Source: UBA117 sp049975245
GTDB taxonomy: Archaea > Methanobacteriota > Methanobacteria > Methanobacteriales > Methanobacteriaceae
Length of the DNA stretch: 64,000 bases
NCBI GenBank assembly: GCA_049975245.1
Contig: JBNGDB010000005.1
Coordinates: 1-64,000, forward strand
Direction of reading: 5' to 3'
The notes under the pieces: model-generated
Told to the model about the DNA's origin: nothing
The model's input: only the letters and a program-made list of their open reading frames with translations
Databases searched by the model: none
Translations under genes and position numbers: made by a program
In this document: one piece after another, positions 56,852-64,000 of the stretch
How positions within the stretch are numbered: position 1 is the first letter of the stretch
Layout of the letters: each line of letters opens with the position of its first letter

Positions 56852-59341
56852 TTAATCAAATTTTTCTTCAGCAAATTTTATTTTAAAATTAGTTCCCTGA
56901 ACCCTGTCTAATTCAATTGTTCCACCAATTTGATCTGTTAAACTATTTACAAGTTGTAAGCCTAAAGAACTAGTATTTTTATAATCCAAATCTTCAGGGA
57001 ATCCAATTCCGTTATCACTTACACTTAAAGTATATTCAGAATGTTTAGAATACAATTCAATAGTAATTTCTCCCGCTTTACCCTTAGGAAATGCGTGTTT
57101 CATGCTGTTTGAGACCAGTTCATTTACTATCAATCCTAAAGGAATAGCAGTGTTGATATCTAACATTAAATCTTCCACATTAACATTAAGCTTTATCAAA
57201 CTGGGATCCGGCACATATGTGTGGTAAAGTTCTGTGGTCAATGACCGAATATATTCCCCAAAATCTATTCGTTTAAGATCAGTGGAACGATATAAACGCT
57301 CATGTATCAATGCCATGGATTTTGCCCTGTTTTGACTTTCCCTAAAGATATCCAGTGCAGCTTTATCCTTGATATATCTTGACTGAAGACTTAATAAACT
57401 GGAAATAACCATTAAATTGTTTTTCACCCTATGATGAATCTCTTTTAAAAGCATTTCTTTTTCTGCTAAAGATTTTTTAATTTGTTCTTCCGCTAATTTA
57501 CGTTCGCTAATATCTCTTATTATGGCCAGAATAACTTTTTCATCTTTAAGTAAGAAAGTGTGAGTATTTATTTCCACAGGTATTTTATTACCATTCTTTG
57601 TTAAAGCTAATGTTTCAAAAGTGGCTTGACCATATTTTGAAAGTTCTTGAGCAACTTCTAAAAGATCTTCTGTTTTTTCGGATGCGATGACATCTGAAGC
57701 ACTCATTTTCATAAGTTCCTCTTTGCTGTAGCCTAAACCGTCTAAAGTAACTTCATTAACTTCAAGAAAATGTCCAGGCAAACCATTTTCCTGTAATTCC
57801 AATAGAACAATTGGATCATTAGCATTATTAGATACTTCTCGGAATTTTTCTTCACTTTCCTTTAAAGCAATCTCATCCTTTTTAATATTAGTAATATCAC
57901 GGGCAATAATAGAATTACCTATTAATCTGCCATCTGTATCTTTAATTGGAGAAACAGTAAGTGAAACATAGATCTTTTTACCATCCTTGCGATATCTAAT
58001 AGTTTCGTAATGTTCAACCACTTTTCCTTTTCTTATCTTTTTAAGTATTGTTTCTTTTTCTTCTGATTTTTCAGAGGGGATTAAAAATGAATGATTTCTT
58101 CCAATCATTTCACTCTTTGAATATCCATATATATTTTCAGCACCCTTATTCCAGCTTATAATTGTTCCTTCTAAATCTTCCCCAATAATAGCGTCATCAG
58201 AATACTCTACTATTGCTGCAAGTCGAGCTTGTATTTCCTCAGCTTTTTTACGCTGAGTAATATTTCTAGCAATACCTAAAACTACTCTTTTTTCATCTAA
58301 TTTAATGGGAATGGTTCTTATTTCAACATCTATTTTAGTGCCACTTTTAGTTTTCAATATTATTTCATCAGGACCTGTTGAAAGTCCAGCGGCACTTTTT
58401 GCTAAAAGTTTCAAAGCCTTTGGTACTTGACTTAAAGGTAGAATACCTGCTTCTTGGAAGTTTTTTCCTAACAAATCTTCCTTTTTATAACCAACAAGTT
58501 CTTCAGCAGCCCTATTTCCATCTATAAAATGTCCCTTTGAATCATTAAGATAATATGCATCAGGAGCATATTCAAAAATAGTTTCGAATCTTTTTTTAGA
58601 GTTTTTTAATGCAGATTCAAATTTTTTGCGCTCAGATATATCTCTAATTATGGCTGTGAAAAATAACTCCCCACCGGCCTTCCAATTAACAATAGATATG
58701 TCAAAAGGAAATTCAGATCCGTCTTTTCTTAGAGCATTCATATCTTTCATTTTACTGAGATATTCCTGGCTTGCATCTGAAGGAGAAAACCTACTAAAGC
58801 TTTCTTTAAATCTCTGGCGATACCTCTTTGGCATAATAACCGTAATATGTTTGCCAGTTACTTCCTCTTCTTTGTATCCAAATATTTTTTCTGCACCTTT
58901 ATTCCAGGAAACTATGTTTCCATCATAAGATAACGTTATTATTGCCTCAACAGCTGTTTGGACAACAGATTTAAACTTTTTCTCGCTTTTTTCTATTATT
59001 ACCTTTGATTTTTCTATGCTTTCACTTAGTAAGATTACTACCATGCTTACAAAAGTAAATATAACTGAACGGAATATATCATTTGTTAGTATATCAACGC
59101 TCAGACCAAATATTAGATCAGTTACAATGAGAAATAATGCTAAATATACTGCAACCACTATACCTTTCCTTTTCCACCACAATGCAGATAGTATAATAGG
59201 TATATAAAAAAAATGAGTGAATATGACCCCAGTATTTAAAATTATATGAAAATAATATGTTAATAATGAGGAAAAAAATAGTAAAGATGCCATAAATAAA
59301 ATTTTATATTTTTCTTTAGGGGGGTTTATATCTAATTTCAT
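56852..59341 (-). CDS. Multi-PAS sensor histidine kinase (orphan)
   Basis: 829 residues. Residues 14-105 hold about four membrane helices. Four PAS domains follow (about 125-240, 248-365, 370-490 and 498-615; NKGAEKIFGY, GNRAAEELVGY, NKGAENIYGY, LDGLGYSKEEL), joined by PAC-type linkers (IRDISERK). The C-terminus is a HisKA_2 phosphoacceptor, EIHHRVKNNLMVISSLLSLQ (about 635-655), and an HATPase with NELVSNSMKHAFP, DNGIGFPE and SLGLQLV. No response regulator is in the window. PAS domains may sense redox or small ligands; no haem-specific residues can be assigned. Confidence 0.92.
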   Translation of the reverse strand: MKLDINPPKEKYKILFMASLLFFSSLLTYYFHIILNTGVIFTHFFYIPIILSALWWKRKGIVVAVYLALFLIVTDLIFGLSVDILTNDIFRSVIFTFVSMVVILLSESIEKSKVIIEKSEKKFKSVVQTAVEAIITLSYDGNIVSWNKGAEKIFGYKEEEVTGKHITVIMPKRYRQRFKESFSRFSPSDASQEYLSKMKDMNALRKDGSEFPFDISIVNWKAGGELFFTAIIRDISERKKFESALKNSKKRFETIFEYAPDAYYLNDSKGHFIDGNRAAEELVGYKKEDLLGKNFQEAGILPLSQVPKALKLLAKSAAGLSTGPDEIILKTKSGTKIDVEIRTIPIKLDEKRVVLGIARNITQRKKAEEIQARLAAIVEYSDDAIIGEDLEGTIISWNKGAENIYGYSKSEMIGRNHSFLIPSEKSEEKETILKKIRKGKVVEHYETIRYRKDGKKIYVSLTVSPIKDTDGRLIGNSIIARDITNIKKDEIALKESEEKFREVSNNANDPIVLLELQENGLPGHFLEVNEVTLDGLGYSKEELMKMSASDVIASEKTEDLLEVAQELSKYGQATFETLALTKNGNKIPVEINTHTFLLKDEKVILAIIRDISERKLAEEQIKKSLAEKEMLLKEIHHRVKNNLMVISSLLSLQSRYIKDKAALDIFRESQNRAKSMALIHERLYRSTDLKRIDFGEYIRSLTTELYHTYVPDPSLIKLNVNVEDLMLDINTAIPLGLIVNELVSNSMKHAFPKGKAGEITIELYSKHSEYTLSVSDNGIGFPEDLDYKNTSSLGLQLVNSLTDQIGGTIELDRVQGTNFKIKFAEEKFD

Positions 59342-59509
59342 GAAAATCCCTTAATATAACGAATATTTTAATATTTTTGTTACTAATATTTAATATCTCT
59401 ACTCATTAATATTGGATAGAGCATCTATTTTTATATTTAAATTAATAATAATTTAAATTGTCTAAAAGAAATTAAATTTTAACTTTTCAGATTTAAAAAG
59501 GGGAAAAGA

Positions 59510-59517
59510 TTATATAT
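59510..59517 (+). promoter_or_regulatory. TATA box of the tRNA-Val/tRNA-Phe unit
   Basis: TTATATAT, preceded by GGGGAAAAGA (BRE-like). The transcript would start near 59540, about ten bases before tRNA-Val. Both tRNAs lie within 150 bases and share this promoter. Confidence 0.6.
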
Positions 59518-59549
59518 GAATATCATCATACCCTAGATGGACTCGACTT

Positions 59550-59621
<72 letters not shown>

Positions 59622-59623
59622 TT

Positions 59624-59701
<78 letters not shown>

Positions 59702-59809
59702 ATTTTAATACTAAAATATCTAATTCTGTAATTTTGATTTTAAATAATATTTTCAGGTAATTCTAGAATCCTAATAAATTATATTATTGATTTAATAAAA
59801 AAAGTGGAT

Positions 59810-61087
59810 TTAATTTATTTTTGTACCTTTTAAGTAGGTGGAACGAGCTTCTAATATTTTTACATGTGTAAAAGTTCCAGGTTCTGCTGAATCAACAATT
59901 ACCATTTTATAAGAATCTGTAAAACTTGTATATCCTCCTTTAGGACCTTTACCCGTTATTAAAACCTTTTTATTAGTACCTACTAATTCTTTATTTTTTT
60001 CATAACTTATCCGTGATTTTAAATTATCCAATTTCTTAGACCGGTTTTTAATTATATTATAATCTAATTCATCAATAGAAGACGATGTCGCTCTAGGACG
60101 ATGCCTGTATTTGGAAATATGTATAAAATCCGGTTTTAAATCTGCCATTAATTTATAAGTATCCATGAATGCTTTTTCATTTTCAGTAGGGTATCCTACT
60201 ATAACATCGGTAGCAATGGAAATTTCTGGAATTTCCTCTCTGAATTTTTTGACTACATTTTTAAAATCAGAAACTGTACTTCCACGACCCATGTCATTTA
60301 AAACCTGGTCATTGCCACTCTGTATGGGGATATGTAAAAATTTGTATATTTTATCTCCCTTAAATGCTTCTATGATATTTTCTAGATCTTCAATTATGTT
60401 TTTAGGGTGCATCATACCTATTCTTACCCTAAAATCACCCTCAATCCGGTTTATTTTTTTTATGAGTAAGGAAAGACTTTCTCCGCTATCCATACCATAG
60501 GCCGCAGTGTCTTGTGCAGTTAACTGAAGTTCTCTACATCCTTCAGCTATTGCATCTTGGGCCTCAGAAACTATCATATTTGAGGGATAGCTCTGAAGTT
60601 TTCCTCGAGCAAATCGGGTGCAGCAATACGTGCATTCTCCCATACATCCTTCACATATTTGTATTATGTTTATATATGGATTATAACGCATTTTAGGTAA
60701 AGTTACTTTAATATCTCCAGTGAACCCTGTTAACCTAATTCTTTCTCCCTGAGATAATGATTTAACAACATTATGCACGGATTTTATTCGGTGGGGTCCA
60801 ATCCATCCGGCATCAGGAGCAATTTTTTTCAATTTTACAGGGTCAATTTCAACCATACAACCTGCAATGATTAAACTTTTTTCTGGGAATTGTTTCTGTA
60901 ATTTATGGATGCGATTTAACATTTTCTGTTCAGTAGGATGCTTCACATAACAGGTGTTAACAATAATAACATCAGCATCTTCTACTTTTTGAACTATTTC
61001 AGCATGATTTTCTTCTAAAAGACCCGCCATGATCTGAGAATCACCCTGATTAAAGGTGCATCCAAATGTTTCAATGTAAACTTTCAT
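59810..61087 (-). CDS. tRNA t6A37 methylthiotransferase (MtaB/CDKAL1-type)
   Basis: 425 residues. UPF0004 N-terminal domain with three cluster Cys (FGCTFNQGD, NTCYVKHPTEQKM, IAGCMVE), radical SAM motif CMGECTYCC (about residue 148), and a C-terminal TRAM domain (TNKKVLITGKGPKGG onward). It adds a methylthio group to t6A37 of ANN-decoding tRNAs. The archaeal type differs from bacterial MiaB in the CxxxCxxCC stretch. A TATA box TTTATAAA lies about 30 bases upstream on the minus strand (61117-61124), so the message is nearly leaderless with GCTGAT as ribosome site. Confidence 0.93.
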   Translation of the reverse strand: MKVYIETFGCTFNQGDSQIMAGLLEENHAEIVQKVEDADVIIVNTCYVKHPTEQKMLNRIHKLQKQFPEKSLIIAGCMVEIDPVKLKKIAPDAGWIGPHRIKSVHNVVKSLSQGERIRLTGFTGDIKVTLPKMRYNPYINIIQICEGCMGECTYCCTRFARGKLQSYPSNMIVSEAQDAIAEGCRELQLTAQDTAAYGMDSGESLSLLIKKINRIEGDFRVRIGMMHPKNIIEDLENIIEAFKGDKIYKFLHIPIQSGNDQVLNDMGRGSTVSDFKNVVKKFREEIPEISIATDVIVGYPTENEKAFMDTYKLMADLKPDFIHISKYRHRPRATSSSIDELDYNIIKNRSKKLDNLKSRISYEKNKELVGTNKKVLITGKGPKGGYTSFTDSYKMVIVDSAEPGTFTHVKILEARSTYLKGTKIN

Positions 61088-61252
61088 CTAAATCAGCTTT
61101 AATAATATTTTGTTAATTTATAAAGAATTCAAAATTAGGCTTATTTTTTTTCAAATTTATTTTAAGAATTATTAATATAAATTAAAGATTAATTTTTTAC
61201 AAAATTTTCGTTTCAATATCAATATTTATAAATTTATTATTTTTCGATTTAA
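61088..61252. promoter_or_regulatory. Divergent promoter region between the methylthiotransferase and an orphan unit
   Basis: No gene. It contains the minus-strand TATA box at 61117-61124 and a plus-strand TATA box TTTATAAAT at 61225-61233. The whole intergenic gap to pcm is 455 bases (61088-61542); the plus part is described in the next entry, and 61456-61542 shows nothing recognisable. Confidence 0.5.
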
Positions 61253-61455
61253 TTCAACTATTAGGGGCAATTAAATAAATTTAGAAATCCAAAGAAGTTG
61301 CTAATAATACCAATAATACTTCTGAAAAAATGACACTACTGCTATAATCCAGTATTCACAACTCAAGGAAAATTTGTTAATTTCATTTATATCAATGCCA
61401 ACAGTGTTATAATCATGCAGCAAAATCAATTATGATTTTTTTTCTTCTTTTTTTA
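61253..61455 (+). ncRNA. Candidate orphan non-coding RNA
   Basis: A plus-strand TATA box at 61225-61233 predicts a transcript start near 61253. The following 200 bases are less AT-rich than the flanks and end in a hairpin plus T run (61422-61455). No frame longer than about 12 codons starts near a ribosome site, so a protein is unlikely. The start GGGGCAATT and a central CTGA...ATGACA pair are weakly like C/D-box sRNA elements, but the guide spacing is not convincing. The neighbours on either side are on the minus strand, so this unit is not a leader or trailer of either. Confidence 0.4.
61422..61453 (+). terminator. Hairpin/T-run terminator of the orphan unit
   Basis: AAAATCA (61422-61428) and TGATTTT (61433-61439) form a seven-base-pair stem with loop ATTA, followed by T runs through 61453. 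It faces the plus strand, where no coding gene precedes it. Confidence 0.6.
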
Positions 61456-61542
61456 TATTCCTATATATTAATTTAATAAAATGAAGAAAAAATATTTTGA
61501 TATATGCTATATAATAAAGATATTTAGAGATTATTCATTGTT

Positions 61543-62199
61543 CTATTCGTTAGGCCAGCCATATTCTCCGATTAAAGGAACGAATGCTACCCCTCCAAGA
61601 CTCTGTACTTTATATTTTCCTTCTGCTTTTTTTTCAACACACAACAGTTCCTGGGAGTAACTAGATTGACCGACAGGTGCCAAAAGTTTTCCACCGATTT
61701 TGAGCTGTTTTTTCAATGGTTCCGGTATATCTGGTGCCCCTGCTGTTAAATAAATCCTGTCAAATGGTGATTTTTCTTCGTAACCTTTAGTACCATCACC
61801 CTCAATAACAGAAACCCTATCTGCATAACCTGTCCTTTTTAAATTATTCCTTGCAGTATCAGCCAGTTTTGATAATCTTTCTATGCTGTAAACACGCCCA
61901 GAATTACCAATAACTTCAGAAACAACAGCAGCATTGTAACCAAACCCTGTACCTATTTCTAAAACATTCATTCCTTCATCAAGTTCGAGTTCCTCGCATA
62001 TAATTGCCACCATGTGTGGTGCAGAAATTGTTTGGCCTTCACCTATTGGTAAGGGTTGATCCACGTATGCGTATTGTTTAACCTTATCCGGCATGAATTC
62101 TTCTCGGGGAACTGATTCCATGGCCTTTTTTACTTCATTAGTTTTTATATAACCCGCGCTTAGGAGTCTTTCTACTAATTCTTTTCTTTCAACTATCAT
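61543..62199 (-). CDS. pcm: Protein-L-isoaspartate O-methyltransferase
   Basis: 218 residues. Repairs isoaspartyl residues by methylation with SAM. Signatures: PREEFMPDKVKQYAYVDQPLPIGEGQTISAPHMVA (residues 30-65), the SAM loop EIGTGFGYNAAV (about 81-92), and VSVIEGDGTKGY. The start overlaps the stop of the preceding zinc-finger gene (ATGA), so they are translationally coupled. Confidence 0.96.
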   Translation of the reverse strand: MIVERKELVERLLSAGYIKTNEVKKAMESVPREEFMPDKVKQYAYVDQPLPIGEGQTISAPHMVAIICEELELDEGMNVLEIGTGFGYNAAVVSEVIGNSGRVYSIERLSKLADTARNNLKRTGYADRVSVIEGDGTKGYEEKSPFDRIYLTAGAPDIPEPLKKQLKIGGKLLAPVGQSSYSQELLCVEKKAEGKYKVQSLGGVAFVPLIGEYGWPNE

Positions 62200-62813
62200 C
62201 CTACCACTTTGCTGGTTAGATCATAATTATAATGGTCAACATTCCTCACAGGTCTTCCATATACTCTCTTAATCTGGAAGGCCTTAGAAGAACCTTTTCT
62301 TATTTTAGCTTCAGTTGTTTTCATGGAATTAATCTGGAAAATATATTTTCCCAATTTTACAATATCTCCCACATTAAATTCAAAATCACGGGGCATATCT
62401 ACCTTTTTTGATAGAATTCTTCCCCTGAAATCTATTGAAACTCCTACCCTTGCCGGCATATCAATCGATGTTGCCCAAATCGTTTCTACTTCAGAAAGTA
62501 TACTTTTTTCCACTCTTGATCCTTTTTTTGTTTCCAGGGAGTTAATTTCAACCATAGTGCCGTTGGCATCTAAAATATTTCCTACTTCTATTAAATCTTC
62601 TGGATAAAGCTTTATGAAGTCCTTTTTAGACCTTTCATGTTCACTTATAATTATTCGATAATCTTGAGGTTTTTTCTCAGTAATAATATCTCTATAAACA
62701 GTTCCACAATCTTGGCATTTTAATAATAATTTTCTAGATTTGACTGCCTTTGAATCCACTAATTTAGATTTTAAAACGTCGTAAGACTCAGAGCCACAAA
62801 TGGGGCATTTCAT
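62196..62813 (-). CDS. HVO_0476-family zinc-finger protein
   Basis: 205 residues. N-terminal zinc ribbon with CPICGS (residue 3) and CQDCGT (about 34), then an OB/beta-rich domain with GNILDANGTMVEI, ARVGVSIDFRGR and QIKRVYGRPVRN. Conserved across archaea with unknown role, possibly RNA- or ribosome-linked (inference). The upstream ATG 62828 is open; ATG 62813 gives the usual MKCPICG start and has GAGGTC at acceptable distance. Its stop overlaps pcm; hacB ends two bases before its start. Confidence 0.88.
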   Translation of the reverse strand: MKCPICGSESYDVLKSKLVDSKAVKSRKLLLKCQDCGTVYRDIITEKKPQDYRIIISEHERSKKDFIKLYPEDLIEVGNILDANGTMVEINSLETKKGSRVEKSILSEVETIWATSIDMPARVGVSIDFRGRILSKKVDMPRDFEFNVGDIVKLGKYIFQINSMKTTEAKIRKGSSKAFQIKRVYGRPVRNVDHYNYDLTSKVVG

Positions 62814-62814
62814 T

Positions 62815-63312
62815 TTATTTGACCTCATCCTTTTGCTTTAAGTAATGTTTAACCAAACCACCATTTGTTAATATTTCTAACATAAACTTTTCAAATGGTT
62901 CAATCTCAAAAGACTTATTTTTTGCAATATTTTTTATTACGCCTTTTTCTAGATTAATTTTTAATATGTCTCCTTCATCAGATTCTACATCAGCAATAAT
63001 TACTGGAAGACCAACATTTATAGCATTCCTATAAAATATTCTTGCAAATGATTTGGCTACAACCGCTGCAACACCGGCGTGCTTTAATGCTACAGGTGCT
63101 TGTTCTCTCGAAGAACCGCAGCCAAAATTCCAGCCCGCCACTATAATATCTCCTTTTTTTACATTTTTAGCAAAATCAGGACTTATACCTGCCATCACAT
63201 GTTTTGCAAGATCATCTAAATTAAAAGTTCTTAAATATCTTCCTGGAATAATTACGTCAGTATCAATATTATCTCCAAATGTCCAGACACTACCTTTCAT
63301 CTCTTCCATCAT
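62815..63312 (-). CDS. hacB: Homoaconitase small subunit (LeuD-like)
   Basis: 165 residues. WTFGDNIDTDVIIPGRYLRTFNLDD is the swivelling domain of the LeuD/HacB family. The loop contains YLRT; from structure work on methanogen enzymes, Arg in this loop recognises the long-chain acids of coenzyme B synthesis, whereas isopropylmalate isomerase has a different loop. I therefore favour homoaconitase. NFGCGSSREQAP is the other conserved motif. The large subunit is not in the window. ATG 63312 follows GTGAT; the internal ATG before KGSVWTF is an alternative. Confidence 0.85.
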   Translation of the reverse strand: MMEEMKGSVWTFGDNIDTDVIIPGRYLRTFNLDDLAKHVMAGISPDFAKNVKKGDIIVAGWNFGCGSSREQAPVALKHAGVAAVVAKSFARIFYRNAINVGLPVIIADVESDEGDILKINLEKGVIKNIAKNKSFEIEPFEKFMLEILTNGGLVKHYLKQKDEVK

Positions 63313-63338
63313 ATAAATCACTGCAATAAAACAAGAAT

Positions 63339-64000
63339 TTATTCTATTATAGCCCCCTGGTTATGGGCTTTTGTTTTAATTATTTTTCCACCGATATCTT
63401 CCATTGATTCTAAAGCTGCTTTTTCTATATCTTTTATATTTGTATCTGCCACCGCATAAATTGTTGGTCCAAAAGAACTCATACCCACTCCATCAGCACC
63501 TGAAGATCTCATATTATCCATAATTTTTTTAATAACAGGGTTTTGTAGTTTTAATTCAATTTTTTTAAACCCTACTTCCTGAATTTGATTAACTGAAAAT
63601 CCAAAAGAATCCAAGTCTTTTTCTAATACTGCGGGCATCATTTTCATCAAGATTAAATGGCTGAGTTTTTGCACTTCTTTTAATGGAATAGGACAATATT
63701 CCTGGAAAATATTTATTTCTTTTAGCCCAGAAACCCTATCATCAATATTTGGAATTGCCAATATTATTTTCCAATCTTCTGGAAAATTGTAACGGGCAAT
63801 AACCGGTGGTGGGGAAGCTGATGAGGCAGATGATGGTAAAAAATCTGCCTTTTGAGATTTTTCATGGCCGCCGTCAACTAGAAAACCCCCATAATCAAAT
63901 GCAGCAACACCTATACCAGAAGTACCGCCTCTTCCAACAATTTTAGCAATTTGCTGAGTTTTTACCTCTTCTCCAGAAATATTAACCACAGCTTTACCCA
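63339..64000 (-). CDS. mptG: Beta-ribofuranosylaminobenzene 5'-phosphate synthase, C-terminal part
   Basis: The frame runs into the right edge; about 220 residues of the C-terminus are present. The GHMP-type motif VGRGGTSGIGVAAFDYGGF and SSGADGVGMSSFGPTIYAV identify the methanopterin enzyme, which joins phosphoribosyl pyrophosphate with 4-aminobenzoate and releases CO2. The N-terminal third lies beyond the window. A GTG at 63989 is only an internal codon because the frame is open upstream of it. It precedes hacB by 26 bases on the same strand. Confidence 0.92.
   Translation of the reverse strand, partial: GKAVVNISGEEVKTQQIAKIVGRGGTSGIGVAAFDYGGFLVDGGHEKSQKADFLPSSASSASPPPVIARYNFPEDWKIILAIPNIDDRVSGLKEINIFQEYCPIPLKEVQKLSHLILMKMMPAVLEKDLDSFGFSVNQIQEVGFKKIELKLQNPVIKKIMDNMRSSGADGVGMSSFGPTIYAVADTNIKDIEKAALESMEDIGGKIIKTKAHNQGAIIE

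Overview
This is a chromosomal segment of a mesophilic hydrogenotrophic methanogen of the order Methanobacteriales, most likely Methanobacterium or a close relative. The DNA is AT-rich and single-stranded in style: archaeal histone, thermosome, archaeal-type PheS, ribosomal protein S17e, Hel308 helicase, archaeal Elp3, GHMP-type shikimate kinase, and genes for F420 (cofH), methanopterin (mptG) and coenzyme B (hacB). The tRNAs lack an encoded CCA. From memory, the gene order thermosome / asd-dapBA-lysC / S17e / thioredoxin / cbiD / moaC / hel308 / UPF0305 resembles Methanothermobacter thermautotrophicus around MTH792-MTH812. No CRISPR array, insertion sequence, prophage or restriction system was found.

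Layout. 0.1-9 kb (minus strand): a DHH phosphoesterase with zinc fingers, S1 and OB domains; a lipoprotein; an oxygen-defence pair (superoxide reductase, rubrerythrin); a CopB-type copper ATPase broken by one in-frame stop; a YyaL-type thioredoxin-domain protein. 9-18 kb (mostly plus): a DUF2121-like protein, a metallo-beta-lactamase protein broken by one extra base, tRNA-Thr(CGT), a 50-aa zinc protein, aroC, a MagIII-like DNA glycosylase, hemB, a CitG-like protein and pheS. 17.7-20.7 kb (minus): a three-gene set with an RNase J-like hydrolase, an OB+HD nuclease of the YhaM type and a winged-helix protein. 21-30 kb: the first mevalonate steps (HMG-CoA synthase, thiolase), a 46-aa Cys-rich protein, membrane proteins, rhodanese, thermosome and a cyclase-family hydrolase.

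31-37 kb (minus) is a long biosynthetic unit, aroK - chorismate mutase - rps17e - lysC - dapA - dapB - asd, ending at a hairpin/T-run terminator. In methanogens aspartate semialdehyde feeds both lysine and the aromatic pathway, so the grouping makes metabolic sense. 37-45 kb (plus): sppA, small thioredoxin, cbiD, a glycosyltransferase, moaC, hel308 and two tandem UPF0305 genes. 45-56 kb: membrane proteins, an EFR1-type flavodoxin/ferredoxin, an MFS exporter, a HIT protein, a site-2 protease with CBS domains broken by one extra base, elp3, deoC, a SOUL protein with an internal tandem repeat, cofH and a histone. 56-64 kb: a second rubrerythrin, an orphan multi-PAS histidine kinase, tRNA-Val(GAC) and tRNA-Phe(GAA), a tRNA methylthiotransferase, an apparent orphan non-coding transcription unit, pcm, a zinc-finger protein, hacB and the C-terminal part of mptG running off the end.

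Three otherwise well-conserved genes carry a single-base lesion (CopB stop, MBL +1, site-2 protease +1). They could be real mutations or base-calling errors, and read-level evidence is needed to separate these. The most promising undescribed items are the orphan transcription unit near 61.25-61.46 kb, the RNase J-like/HD/winged-helix set, the expanded repeat in the SOUL protein, and the two tiny zinc proteins.
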